Assembly: GCF_031656215.1 (NCBI RefSeq)
Contig: NZ_CP134228.1
Location: 4,173,001 to 4,237,000 of the forward strand
Origin: Mesorhizobium koreense
GTDB lineage: Bacteria; Pseudomonadota; Alphaproteobacteria; Rhizobiales; Rhizobiaceae
Direction: 5' to 3'
DNA length: 64,000 nt
The translations under genes and the position numbers were made by a program. The notes under the pieces were generated by a model. The model saw nothing but the letters and a program-made list of their open reading frames with translations, ran no database searches and was not told the DNA's origin. Of this stretch, positions 49,905-57,354 are shown piece after piece (the first letter of the stretch is position 1; every line of letters begins with the position of its first letter).

Positions 49905-51299
49905 ATGGAGTCCAGCCTCACGACCCACATCTCGACCGTAGATGGCGCCTTACGCGAAACAGCCCGCCTGCGCCGCACCCTTCGCGGAGAACTGGTACTG
50001 CCGGCCGACGCCGGATTTGAGCGGGCACGGCGAGTCTGGAACGGTTTTGTCGACAAACATCCGGCCGCAATCGCCTATTGTGTCGACACAGACGACGTGG
50101 TCTCGGCGCTTTCTTTCGCGCAGGAAAACGGGATACCGCTTTCGGTCCGCAGCGGCGGGCACAACGTTGCGGGAAACTCCGTGTGCGAGGGCGGGCTCGT
50201 CATCGACCTGTCGCGGATGAAGAACAGGGCGGTCGATGACAAGCGACGGATTGCCTGGGCCGAGGCCGGCCTGACGCTCGCAGAGTTCGATAGCGCGACG
50301 CAGATCTGCGGCATGGCGACCACAATGGGCGTGAACGGCGATACGGGTATCGCCGGGCTGACGTTGGGCGGCGGTTTTGGCAAGCTCGGTCGACGCTTCG
50401 GACTCGCTTGCGACAATCTGCTGTCGGCGGAGGTCGTCACGGCCGATGGGAGGGTGCTTCGCGCGAGCGCCGACGAGAACCCGGATCTCTTCTGGGGACT
50501 GCGCGGCGGCGGCGGCAACTTCGGTATCGTCACGAGTTTCGAGTACCGGCTCCACCAGATCGGGACGGAAATTCTCGCAGGCGACGTCACCTTCCCTGAA
50601 GCGCAGGCACGTGATGCCTTGAGATTCTATGACGAGTTCGCCAGAGCCGCGCCGGACGAACTCAGCCTCGATGCCGCCCTGGTCATGTCGGCGGGCGAAC
50701 CGATGTTCTCGATCTCCATCTTTCATTCGGGCTCGCCCGGGGAAGCGGAAAAAGTGATCGCTCCGCTGCTCGCCTATGCGCGCGGCAGGGCAGTGAACCA
50801 GCACCTCGGGCGAGTGCCCTACCTGCAGGTGCAATCTGCCGGAGACGCAATATTTCCACGCGGGCGCCGCTACTCATGGAAAGCGCAGTTCATGCGCGAG
50901 CTCACCGGCGATGCCATACACGCGCTGCTACAGGCCTACAAAAAGGCGCCGGTCAGCGACGCGCTCCTGGTGCTGCAGCAGGTAGGCGGGGCCATCTCCC
51001 GCGTCCCGACGTCGGAGACGGCCTATGCGTGCCGGGATGCCGAGTTCGACTGCTTTCCGATCGCCATATGGGACGACCCGGCCCGGGACGAGGAGAACAT
51101 CGGCTGGGTACGAGAGGTGTGGGCGACGATGCAACCTTACTCGAGCGGCGCAGTCTACGTGAACAACCTGGGAGACGAGGGCCAGGACCGCGTGAGGGCG
51201 GCTTACGGTTCGAACTATCAGCAGCTTATCGAGTTGAAGAACAGATACGATCCGACGAACGTGTTTTGCCTGAACCAGAATATCAGGCCGAACACTTGA
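49905..51299 (+). CDS. FAD-linked oxidoreductase, berberine-bridge type
   Basis: A 464-residue flavoprotein of the PCMH/BBE family. The FAD-binding part has PLSVRSGGHNVAGNSVCEGGLVIDLS, with His86 the likely covalent FAD anchor, and MGVNGDTGIAGLTLGGGFGKLGRRFGLACDNLL. The C-terminal BBE tail is complete (YDPTNVFCLNQNIRP). The Cys of the usual second flavin link is not obvious, so attachment may be through His alone. It probably oxidises an alcohol or sugar using oxygen. GGAGGGAG before the ATG gives strong translation. A LysR gene is divergent and btaB is convergent. Confidence 0.9.
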   Translation: MESSLTTHISTVDGALRETARLRRTLRGELVLPADAGFERARRVWNGFVDKHPAAIAYCVDTDDVVSALSFAQENGIPLSVRSGGHNVAGNSVCEGGLVIDLSRMKNRAVDDKRRIAWAEAGLTLAEFDSATQICGMATTMGVNGDTGIAGLTLGGGFGKLGRRFGLACDNLLSAEVVTADGRVLRASADENPDLFWGLRGGGGNFGIVTSFEYRLHQIGTEILAGDVTFPEAQARDALRFYDEFARAAPDELSLDAALVMSAGEPMFSISIFHSGSPGEAEKVIAPLLAYARGRAVNQHLGRVPYLQVQSAGDAIFPRGRRYSWKAQFMRELTGDAIHALLQAYKKAPVSDALLVLQQVGGAISRVPTSETAYACRDAEFDCFPIAIWDDPARDEENIGWVREVWATMQPYSSGAVYVNNLGDEGQDRVRAAYGSNYQQLIELKNRYDPTNVFCLNQNIRPNT

Positions 51300-51339
51300 T
51301 CGAGAGCGTCAACGACCACCGGCGTCAACCATGCCGCAA

Positions 51340-51999
51340 TCAGGGCCGCCTTACGATCGCTATCCATGAGAAGCCGCGGTGAAGCCTTCGTGCGTGGCTT
51401 TCGCCCGTAACGGCGGATGCAATTTCGACGGCAGCCGCGAACAGGTCCGGGCGCGGCGTGACATGATACCAGCGCAGCCATTCATACATTGCCGCTTTCG
51501 ACCAGGCCGGAAAACCGGCCATATCGCCGAAATCGGCAATGTGGAGTTCTCCGCTCGGCGCAAGGCGGCCGGCGGCATCGGCGATTACGGCCCGCCATTG
51601 CGGGATCATCGATACCGCATACGATACGAATATCCGATCGTAGCTGGCACGGCCGAAAGTTGTCGCCGGATTGAAACCGGCGGCATCCGCCCGGGCCAGA
51701 CGAACCCTGCCCTGCAAGCCGCGACGCGAAATGGCGTTACAGGCGGCATTGAGCATCTCCCGCGAAATGTCGATGCCGTGGAATTCGACCTCGGGATAGC
51801 GCCGCGCGGCCTGGACGAGATTGCGTCCGGTGCCGCAGCCGATCTCCAGGGCCGTGCCGCCCGCAGGCGGATTTAGCCCTTCGATCATCGGATCGCGGGC
51901 AAGGAGGTAATATTTCCGCGTCGCATCATAGAAGCCGTAGCGGCGTTGCCAGCGGTAGATGCGGTCCATCAACGCGCCATGATCCAGCGCTTCTTCCAT
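51340..51999 (-). CDS. btaB: BtaB-like N-methyltransferase of betaine lipid synthesis
   Basis: A 219-residue class I SAM methyltransferase. The SAM loop is ALEIGCGTGRN (Glu52-Arg58), followed by VEFHGIDISREMLNAA and a GELHIADFGDM segment. Next to btaA it is expected to methylate diacylglyceryl-homoserine three times to give diacylglyceryl-trimethylhomoserine (DGTS). ATG 51999 with AAGGA nine bases upstream was chosen over a TTG at 52008. It starts five bases after the btaA stop, and is the last gene of the phnF-plcP-btaA-btaB run. Confidence 0.88.
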   Translation of the reverse strand: MEEALDHGALMDRIYRWQRRYGFYDATRKYYLLARDPMIEGLNPPAGGTALEIGCGTGRNLVQAARRYPEVEFHGIDISREMLNAACNAISRRGLQGRVRLARADAAGFNPATTFGRASYDRIFVSYAVSMIPQWRAVIADAAGRLAPSGELHIADFGDMAGFPAWSKAAMYEWLRWYHVTPRPDLFAAAVEIASAVTGESHARRLHRGFSWIAIVRRP

Positions 52000-52004
52000 G
52001 ACGA

Positions 52005-53252
52005 TCAATCCTTCAGAACGTGGAGGTGGAAACCTCCATAGATCGACGAACGGTCACGCGCATGGAGCGCTTTCGACTCGGCCTCGCGATAATCCCAACG
52101 CCGCAGCAGGGAGGCGTCAACGCGACCGGCCAATAGGTTTTCTTCGCCAGCCGTGCGAAAGATGACGCGGGCGCCAGGTGCTGCCGTCCGGGTAATCTCG
52201 AACCAGAGCGCGTTCAATTGCACGTCCGACATCCAGTCCTGTGCGTCAAGCAGAACGAACCGATCGACCGAAGATGCGGGTTTGACCGCGAGCAGTTCCG
52301 TTACGGATATGTTTTCGATCGAAATGCGTTCGACCCTGGCGCGGATCGTCTCGAAGTTGGCGCGAGACAGATAGGGCGGCAATGGCGCGCCATTGCCGTC
52401 GCCATAGATGCGGCCGAAGGCCTGCCAGGCGAAGTAATTTTCCGAGAACGGGAAATCGCAGGCAAGCCGTTCCAGGCGTTGACGCAGAACCGTCGTCATG
52501 TCGGCCTGTCCAGGGCCGACGAGCGCCTGGTATTGCTGCGGCGGAATGCCAAGACCGAACAGCGAGGATTTGCACCTGGTGGCCCAGCGCACCAGCCTCT
52601 TGTCGAATAGAGGCGCCAGCGTCTCTTCGAAGATGCGCCTCTGCTCCTCCATCGTCGTCGCAAGGAGCAGCCTCCGCGGGTCGACGCCGTAGAGGCGTGC
52701 CACGAGATGGCCGCATCCGATGAACTGACCCAGCAGGCCGTGCCGATAGAGGTCACGATGAAAGATCGTGATGCGCCGGCGGCCGGAAAACCTCCGCTTC
52801 TCCCAATAGGAGCGCGTCTCTGGGTCGAGGATAGGCCGGATGAATTGCTCATAGGCACCGATATTCGCCCGATCGTCGGCCCTGCCATAGAAGCGATAGA
52901 ATTCCTCGTAGCCAGGCAACGCGCCGAGGGCGGCAAGCTTCAGTCGGTTGAAAGCCACATGGGCGGGATTGAGGTCCACCGCCTCGATCCTCGCCGGATC
53001 GGCGATCAGATAGGAAAGAACATTGCAGCCGCCCGATGCGATGGTGACGATGCGGTCGCCCGGCACGATCGCCAGCGCCTCCATGTCGACATCGGGATCC
53101 TCCCAGATCTGGGTGTAGACGAGTTTCCTGAAAAGCCGCGCGAAGGCATATTCGGCGAGACCGGCCTGCGAGAAAAGTGGGTTGCGGCGGACGGCGTCAT
53201 GCAGTCGCGTGCCCGTGCTTCCCCTGTCAAAGGCAACCGTCGATGCTGTCAT
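52005..53252 (-). CDS. btaA: BtaA, diacylglycerol 3-amino-3-carboxypropyltransferase
   Basis: A 415-residue DUF3419 protein that transfers the aminocarboxypropyl part of S-adenosylmethionine to diacylglycerol, the first step of betaine lipid synthesis. Recognisable segments are FRKLVYTQIWEDPDVDMEAL, GDRIVTIASGGCNVLSYL, DLNPAHVAFNRLKLAAL and RFVLLDAQDWMSD. Length is normal. In Sinorhizobium and Rhodobacter its expression rises under phosphate limitation. Here it lies 101 bases after plcP, which should make its diacylglycerol substrate. Confidence 0.93.
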   Translation of the reverse strand: MTASTVAFDRGSTGTRLHDAVRRNPLFSQAGLAEYAFARLFRKLVYTQIWEDPDVDMEALAIVPGDRIVTIASGGCNVLSYLIADPARIEAVDLNPAHVAFNRLKLAALGALPGYEEFYRFYGRADDRANIGAYEQFIRPILDPETRSYWEKRRFSGRRRITIFHRDLYRHGLLGQFIGCGHLVARLYGVDPRRLLLATTMEEQRRIFEETLAPLFDKRLVRWATRCKSSLFGLGIPPQQYQALVGPGQADMTTVLRQRLERLACDFPFSENYFAWQAFGRIYGDGNGAPLPPYLSRANFETIRARVERISIENISVTELLAVKPASSVDRFVLLDAQDWMSDVQLNALWFEITRTAAPGARVIFRTAGEENLLAGRVDASLLRRWDYREAESKALHARDRSSIYGGFHLHVLKD

Positions 53253-53273
53253 TGCTCCTGCCCTCGATTTTGG

Positions 53274-53357
53274 TCATGCGTATCGGCGAGCCTTGATCCG
53301 GAACCGGAAGTGCCCGGCGTCAGTGACCTTCAGGATGCCCATTTCCCCGACTCTCAT
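53274..53357 (-). CDS. Possible 27-residue ORF between plcP and btaA
   Basis: ATG 53357 overlaps the plcP stop as ATGA and opens a frame for MRVGEMGILKVTD and a basic, aromatic end (HFRFRIKARRYA). It ends 21 bases before the btaA start. It could be a coupled micro-gene, or the displaced C-terminus of a longer PlcP. Without comparison it cannot be told from chance, and there is no strong ribosome binding site of its own. Confidence 0.25.
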   Translation of the reverse strand: MRVGEMGILKVTDAGHFRFRIKARRYA

Positions 53358-54190
53358 GCCGCTCGTCGCCAGGGCAGCGCCATTGATGGCGTCCGGCTTG
53401 CATTGAGAACGCGACTGAACTCCTGCCAGCGGATGATCTCCATGCGGCCGTCGCGATGCTCGACGACGGCGGTGCAGCTCTCTACCCAATCCCCGGTGTT
53501 GATGTAGGTGGAGCCGCCGAAATCGCGCATGGCGGCGGAATGGATGTGTCCACAGATGACGCCGTCGACACCGTGCCGTTTCGCCTCGGCGGCAAGCGTT
53601 TCCTCGAAGCGGCCGATAAAGCTTACCGCGTTTTTCACCCTGGCTTTTGCCCATGCCGACAACGACCAATAGGTGAAACCCAGTCGGCGTCGGACGATGT
53701 TGATGCGCGTCGACAAGGCGAGCGCGGCCACGTAGGCCCAATCGCCGAGGAACGCCAACCATCTTGCATGGCGCACGACGAGGTCGAACGTGTCGCCATG
53801 CATGACGAGGTAGCGCCTTCCGTCGGCGGCGTCATGCATGGTGGTTTCGGCGATCTCGATATCCCCGAAATGCAGGCCGCAGAATTCGCGCAGGAACTCA
53901 TCATGGTTGCCTGGCACATAAACGATGCGAGCACCCTTTCGCGCCTTGCGCAGGAGCTTCTGGATGACGTCATTGTGCGCCTGTGGCCAGTACCAGGAAG
54001 AGCGCAACCGCCACCCGTCGACGATATCGCCGACGAGGTAGATCGTCTCGGCATCGTGCTCGCGCAGGAACTCCAGAAGAGCTTCCGCCTGTGCGCCCTT
54101 CGTGCCCAGATGCAGGTCGGAGATGAAGAGGCTCCGGTACCGATTGGACTGCCCGGGCTCTTCCGAATCACTTGAGCGGTTATCGATCAT
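53354..54190 (-). CDS. plcP: PlcP, Pho-regulated phospholipase C (metallophosphoesterase)
   Basis: A 278-residue calcineurin-like phosphoesterase. The metal ligands are all present: Asp25 and His27 (ISDLHLG), Asp55 (VGDIVDGW), Asn95-His96 (PGNHDEF), His131 (MHGDTFD), and His215 and His217 (CGHIH). The sequence resembles UDP-2,3-diacylglucosamine hydrolases, but the place beside btaAB and a Pho box matches PlcP of Sinorhizobium (SMc00171), which cuts phosphatidylcholine to diacylglycerol during phosphate starvation. ATG 54190 lies 11 bases from the phnF stop, after a GNRA hairpin; no standard ribosome binding site is seen. Confidence 0.85.
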   Translation of the reverse strand: MIDNRSSDSEEPGQSNRYRSLFISDLHLGTKGAQAEALLEFLREHDAETIYLVGDIVDGWRLRSSWYWPQAHNDVIQKLLRKARKGARIVYVPGNHDEFLREFCGLHFGDIEIAETTMHDAADGRRYLVMHGDTFDLVVRHARWLAFLGDWAYVAALALSTRINIVRRRLGFTYWSLSAWAKARVKNAVSFIGRFEETLAAEAKRHGVDGVICGHIHSAAMRDFGGSTYINTGDWVESCTAVVEHRDGRMEIIRWQEFSRVLNASRTPSMALPWRRAA

Positions 54191-54192
54191 GA

Positions 54193-54208
54193 GCTGCTTT
54201 TCAGCAGC
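54193..54208 (-). promoter_or_regulatory. GNRA-loop hairpin directly before plcP
   Basis: On the transcribed strand GCTGCT-GAAA-AGCAGC forms an exact 6-bp stem closed by a GNRA tetraloop. It ends two bases before the plcP start codon and overlaps the phnF stop codon. It occupies the place of the ribosome binding site and lacks a T-run. It may limit translation of plcP or protect a processed 5' end. Confidence 0.45.
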
Positions 54209-55061
54209 GAGCGATGACACGCGAATGACAGGCACGGGCCTCGCAAAAGCCAAGACGATCGGCCCTAAGGAGGCGTGGTGCGTCAGCCTGCCCTCTAACC
54301 CGGATCGTCCGCTCCCGACCGTCGTGGGGCTGGATCAAAAGCGTCATGCGATCGGCTGCGAATCGGGTCAGCGAGTATTGGATCGGGGAGCCATCCGGAT
54401 CGACGTTCACCGCGCGCGTGAAGAGTACGATGGCACCGGGCGACAATCGCAGTTCCCGCGTATCCGCCTCGTCGGCATGACGGGCCTCGACGGTCGTGGA
54501 CGCACGGCTGTAGTCGGCGATACCCGAGCGCGTCAGGGCTTCTGTAATAGATCCGGTCCGGGCGAAATGTCCGGCAATGTCGGGAAACCGAGTAGCGCCG
54601 AACCAGAAGGTGGCGCGGGACACGGGCGTGCCGTCGGCGCTTCCAAGGACCTCGAGGCGAACGGTCTCCTCGCCCGGCTGTAGGTCAAGCGCCTCGGCGA
54701 CTTCCGTCGATGCGGCCTCGCTTCGGTGGCCAAGAAGTTCGCTCCTGAGGTCGTGGCTCTGGCCTTCCAGCCCGGCGGAGAACCGAGTCTTTTCTCCGAT
54801 CGGATAGACCAGCCGCCTCTGCCTGCGCACATAGGTGCCCCTCCCCTGCGCGGCTTGGAGCACGCCTTCATGCGCCAATGCCGAGATCGCCGCGCGGACC
54901 GTATGGCGATTGACCCCGAAGCGCTCGGCAAGCTCGGTTTCCGGCGGCAGCCGCCCGTTCTGGTCCGCGAGATCGGCCGCGATGCCCAGGCGTATGCGAT
55001 CGGCGATCTGCCGCCACAGCGACACGCCCGCGCCTCGCTGCAAGCCGGCCGATCCTGCCAT
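54201..55061 (-). CDS. phnF: PhnF, GntR-family regulator of phosphonate genes
   Basis: A 286-residue GntR/HutC-type repressor. The winged helix is SLWRQIADRIRLGIAADLADQNGRLPPETELAERFGVNRHTVRAAISALAHEGVLQAAQGRGTYV in outline. The UTRA ligand domain covers about 95-240 (VRLEVLGSADGTPVSRATFWF, AIVLFTRAVNVDPDGSPIQYSLTRFAADRM). The 40 residues after QPHDGRERTI exceed the usual PhnF end (about 240) and look unstructured. AGAGGTGATGG precedes ATG 55061. It is divergent from phnG and followed closely by plcP; its 3' end contains a Pho box. Confidence 0.92.
   Translation of the reverse strand: MAGSAGLQRGAGVSLWRQIADRIRLGIAADLADQNGRLPPETELAERFGVNRHTVRAAISALAHEGVLQAAQGRGTYVRRQRRLVYPIGEKTRFSAGLEGQSHDLRSELLGHRSEAASTEVAEALDLQPGEETVRLEVLGSADGTPVSRATFWFGATRFPDIAGHFARTGSITEALTRSGIADYSRASTTVEARHADEADTRELRLSPGAIVLFTRAVNVDPDGSPIQYSLTRFAADRMTLLIQPHDGRERTIRVRGQADAPRLLRADRLGFCEARACHSRVIARC
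54214..54231 (-). promoter_or_regulatory. Pho box upstream of plcP-btaA-btaB
   Basis: On the minus strand CTGTCAT-TCGC-GTGTCAT matches the PhoB consensus of two CTGTCAT repeats four bases apart at 13 of 14 positions. It lies inside the last codons of phnF, 24 bases before the plcP start. This predicts phosphate-controlled transcription of the lipid-remodelling genes independent of the phnF promoter. No clear -10 box can be named, and such a short leader would leave plcP almost leaderless. Confidence 0.75.
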
Positions 55062-55079
55062 CCATCACCTCTTTCCGAC

Positions 55080-55097
55080 CTGTCATCTGCCCGTCAT
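55080..55097 (+). promoter_or_regulatory. Pho box upstream of the phnG operon
   Basis: CTGTCAT-CTGC-CCGTCAT matches the double CTGTCAT PhoB site at 13 of 14 positions, with the correct four-base spacing. It points towards phnG, 66 bases before its start. TAGAAA at 55108-55113 lies ten bases after the box and could be the -10 element. The site also sits within 20 bases of the phnF start, so PhoB may affect both directions. Confidence 0.8.
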
Positions 55098-55133
55098 CGA
55101 AGGCCGGTAGAAAAGAAATAGCTTATCTAATTG

Positions 55134-55147
55134 TCTATATCAATAGA
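55134..55147. promoter_or_regulatory. Probable PhnF operator
   Basis: TCTAT-ATCA-ATAGA is an exact inverted repeat in the A+T-rich phnF-phnG gap, 16 bases before phnG. ATCTA at about 55125-55129 offers another half-site. GntR/HutC regulators bind such short palindromes (PhnF of Mycobacterium binds TGGTCTAGACCA). Binding here, downstream of the Pho box and likely -10, would block phnG transcription when phosphonates are absent. Confidence 0.5.
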
Positions 55148-55162
55148 TGAATTTTGGTGAAC

Positions 55163-55618
55163 ATGACTACAGCCGAAACCATCGCCGCGAGAAAAGACCG
55201 CATGGGTGTCCTGGCGCGCAGCACCAATGCCAGATTGCAGGAACGCTGGTCGGTACTCGGCATCGATCCCGACTATGGACTGCTACGCGGACCGGAGTTC
55301 GGCCTTGTCATGCTGCGCGGCCGTATCGGCGGTACAGGTGAAGCCTTCAATATCGGCGAGGCGACCGTCACACGCGCCAGCGTGAAACTGGAGGACGGAG
55401 CCGTCGGCCACGCGATGATGCTGGGACGCGAGCCCGCCAAGGCCGAATTGTCCGCCGTCATCGACGCGGTGTGCCACGACGCGGGCATGGCCGCCCGCAT
55501 CGACCAGGACCTGATCGAGTCGATCAGGCTGGAACTACAGGCCTCCGACGAGACGCGCCGCAGCCAGACCGCGGCGACGCGTGTCGATTTCTTCACCATG
55601 GTCCGGGGAGAAGATTGA
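55163..55618 (+). CDS. phnG: C-P lyase subunit PhnG
   Basis: A 151-residue subunit of the PhnGHIJ core complex that couples phosphonate to ATP-derived ribose triphosphate. Family segments are ARKDRMGVLARSTNARL, GLVMLRGRIGGTGEAFNIGEATVTRASVKL, GHAMMLGREPAKAELSAVIDA and FFTMVRGED. ATG 55163 (MTTAETIAA) was taken as start; upstream TTG and GTG codons in frame are weaker. It is first in the operon, downstream of the Pho box and operator. Its stop overlaps phnH as TGATG. Confidence 0.93.
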   Translation: MTTAETIAARKDRMGVLARSTNARLQERWSVLGIDPDYGLLRGPEFGLVMLRGRIGGTGEAFNIGEATVTRASVKLEDGAVGHAMMLGREPAKAELSAVIDAVCHDAGMAARIDQDLIESIRLELQASDETRRSQTAATRVDFFTMVRGED

Positions 55619-56226
55619 TGCTTGCCGAGGCGAATGCGCTCGAGGGCGGCTTTTCCAATCCGGTGCTCGACGCACAATCGGTGTTCCGGGCCTTGATGGA
55701 TGCCATGGCGAGGCCGGGCAGCGTCGCGCGCATGGATGCAAGGGTGACTCCGCCGGCGCCGCTGGATCGCGCGGCGGGCGCCATCGCCTGCACGCTGATC
55801 GATGCCGACACGCCATACTGGCTGGATGGCCCGCTCGACGGCGAAGCGCTGAGATCGTGGCTGGCCTTTCATACTGGGGCGCGCTCAACGGCTTCGATGT
55901 CCGAGGCTGCCTTCGCACTGGTTGCCGATCCCTCATCCATGCCTCCGTTCGAGCGCTTCGCCCAGGGATTGCAGGAATATCCGGATCGCTCCGCCACGCT
56001 GGTGCTACAGCTTGAAGGTCTTGATGGCGGTGCGCCCCTGACCTTCCGGGGACCGGGCATCAAGGACCGGGTGACGATCGCGCCTCGCGGATTGCCCGTT
56101 GATTTCGCCGAGCAGTGGCACGCCAACCATAAGCGCTTTCCTTGCGGCCTGGACCTCATTCTCACGGCGGGAAATGCGCTCGCTTGCCTGCCGCGCTCGG
56201 CGCGGCTGGTCCCGGCGGAGGGCTGA
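55618..56226 (+). CDS. phnH: C-P lyase subunit PhnH
   Basis: A 202-residue subunit of the C-P lyase core with a PLP-transferase-like fold that has lost cofactor binding. Motifs include FSNPVLDAQSVFRALMDAMARPG, ACTLIDADTPYWL, FALVADPSSMPPFERFAQGLQEYPDRSATLVLQ and FPCGLDLILTAGNALACLPRS. The start at 55618 overlaps the phnG stop. The start of phnI lies three bases after its stop. Length is normal. Confidence 0.93.
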   Translation: MLAEANALEGGFSNPVLDAQSVFRALMDAMARPGSVARMDARVTPPAPLDRAAGAIACTLIDADTPYWLDGPLDGEALRSWLAFHTGARSTASMSEAAFALVADPSSMPPFERFAQGLQEYPDRSATLVLQLEGLDGGAPLTFRGPGIKDRVTIAPRGLPVDFAEQWHANHKRFPCGLDLILTAGNALACLPRSARLVPAEG

Positions 56227-56229
56227 TCG

Positions 56230-57354
56230 ATGTATGTCGCCGTCAAGGGTGGCGAAGCCGCCATCGACAACGCCCATCGCCTGCTGGCCGACCGCCGGCG
56301 CGGCGACCGCTCGGTTCCGGCTCTGACCCTCGACCAGATCACGGAGCAGCTTGCCCTCGGGGTAGACCGGGTGATGAGCGAAGGCTCCCTCTACGATCGC
56401 AGGCTGGCGGCGCTCGCCATCAAGCAAGCACGCGGCGACCTGATAGAGGCGATCTTTCTCGTCCGCGCCTATCGCACGACGCTGCCGCGCTTCGGCTATG
56501 CCGAGCCGGTCGAGACCGGGCAGATGCTGGTCGAGCGCCGCATCTCCGCCTGCTACAAGGACCTGCCCGGCGGGCAGTTGCTCGGCCCGACATTCGACTA
56601 CACGCATCGCCTGCTCGATGAGGAGTTGGACGGCGATCCGGAAGTCGAGACTGGCAGGACGCGTGAAGGAACGCCCGAGGTGGTCGCGAGCGTCGCCGAT
56701 ATCCTCAGCACCGAGGGACTTATCGAGACCAACGGCGATCTCTCGCCAGCCGAACCAGGCGACATCAATCAGAATCCGATGGAATTTCCGCTGTCGCGCG
56801 CCATGCGGCTGCAGAGCCTCGCGCGTGGCGACGAGGGCTTCCTTCTGGCGCTCGGCTATTCGACGCAGCGCGGATACGCCCGCTCGCATCCCTTCGCCGG
56901 CGAAATCCGTATCGGCGAAGTCGAAGTCGAGACACTCGTCCCGGAACTTGGTTTCGCCGTGCCTCTCGGCCGCGTCCAGGTCACCGAATGCCAGATGGTG
57001 AACCAGTTCAAGGGCAGCGCCAAGGCGCCGCCTCAGTTCACGCGCGGCTACGGGCTGGTCTTCGGGCAATCGGAGCGCAAGGCGATGGCGATGGCGCTGT
57101 GCGACCGGGCGCTGCGGGCGGAAGAACTCGGCGAAGATATCGTAGCGCCGCCGCAGGACCAGGAATTCGTCATCTCCCATTGCGACAACGTGCAAGCGAC
57201 CGGCTTCGTCGAGCATCTGAAGCTACCCCACTACGTGGATTTCCAGGCGGAACTCGGCCTCGTTCGCACGATGCGCGCCGAACATGCAGCGCGTCAGGCG
57301 GATAGCCGGCCCGATGATGTTCCGGCTGGCGAAGTGCAGGAGGCCGCCGAATGA
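56230..57354 (+). CDS. phnI: C-P lyase subunit PhnI
   Basis: A 374-residue subunit, the nucleosidase that replaces adenine of ATP with the phosphonate in the first C-P lyase step. It begins MYVAVKGGEAAIDNAHRLLADRRRGD and shows ALGVDRVMSEGSLYD, FILVRAYRTTLPRFG-like, LDYTHRLLDEELDG-like and HPFAGEIRIGEVEVE segments as expected. Length matches the family. The stop overlaps the phnJ start as ATGA, so core subunits are translationally linked. Confidence 0.95.
   Translation: MYVAVKGGEAAIDNAHRLLADRRRGDRSVPALTLDQITEQLALGVDRVMSEGSLYDRRLAALAIKQARGDLIEAIFLVRAYRTTLPRFGYAEPVETGQMLVERRISACYKDLPGGQLLGPTFDYTHRLLDEELDGDPEVETGRTREGTPEVVASVADILSTEGLIETNGDLSPAEPGDINQNPMEFPLSRAMRLQSLARGDEGFLLALGYSTQRGYARSHPFAGEIRIGEVEVETLVPELGFAVPLGRVQVTECQMVNQFKGSAKAPPQFTRGYGLVFGQSERKAMAMALCDRALRAEELGEDIVAPPQDQEFVISHCDNVQATGFVEHLKLPHYVDFQAELGLVRTMRAEHAARQADSRPDDVPAGEVQEAAE

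Noticed and set aside
53354-54190. LpxH, UDP-2,3-diacylglucosamine hydrolase of lipid A synthesis
   Set aside because: The fold is shared, but the Pho box and btaAB linkage fit PlcP much better. An enzyme assay or a second LpxH/LpxI gene elsewhere would settle it.
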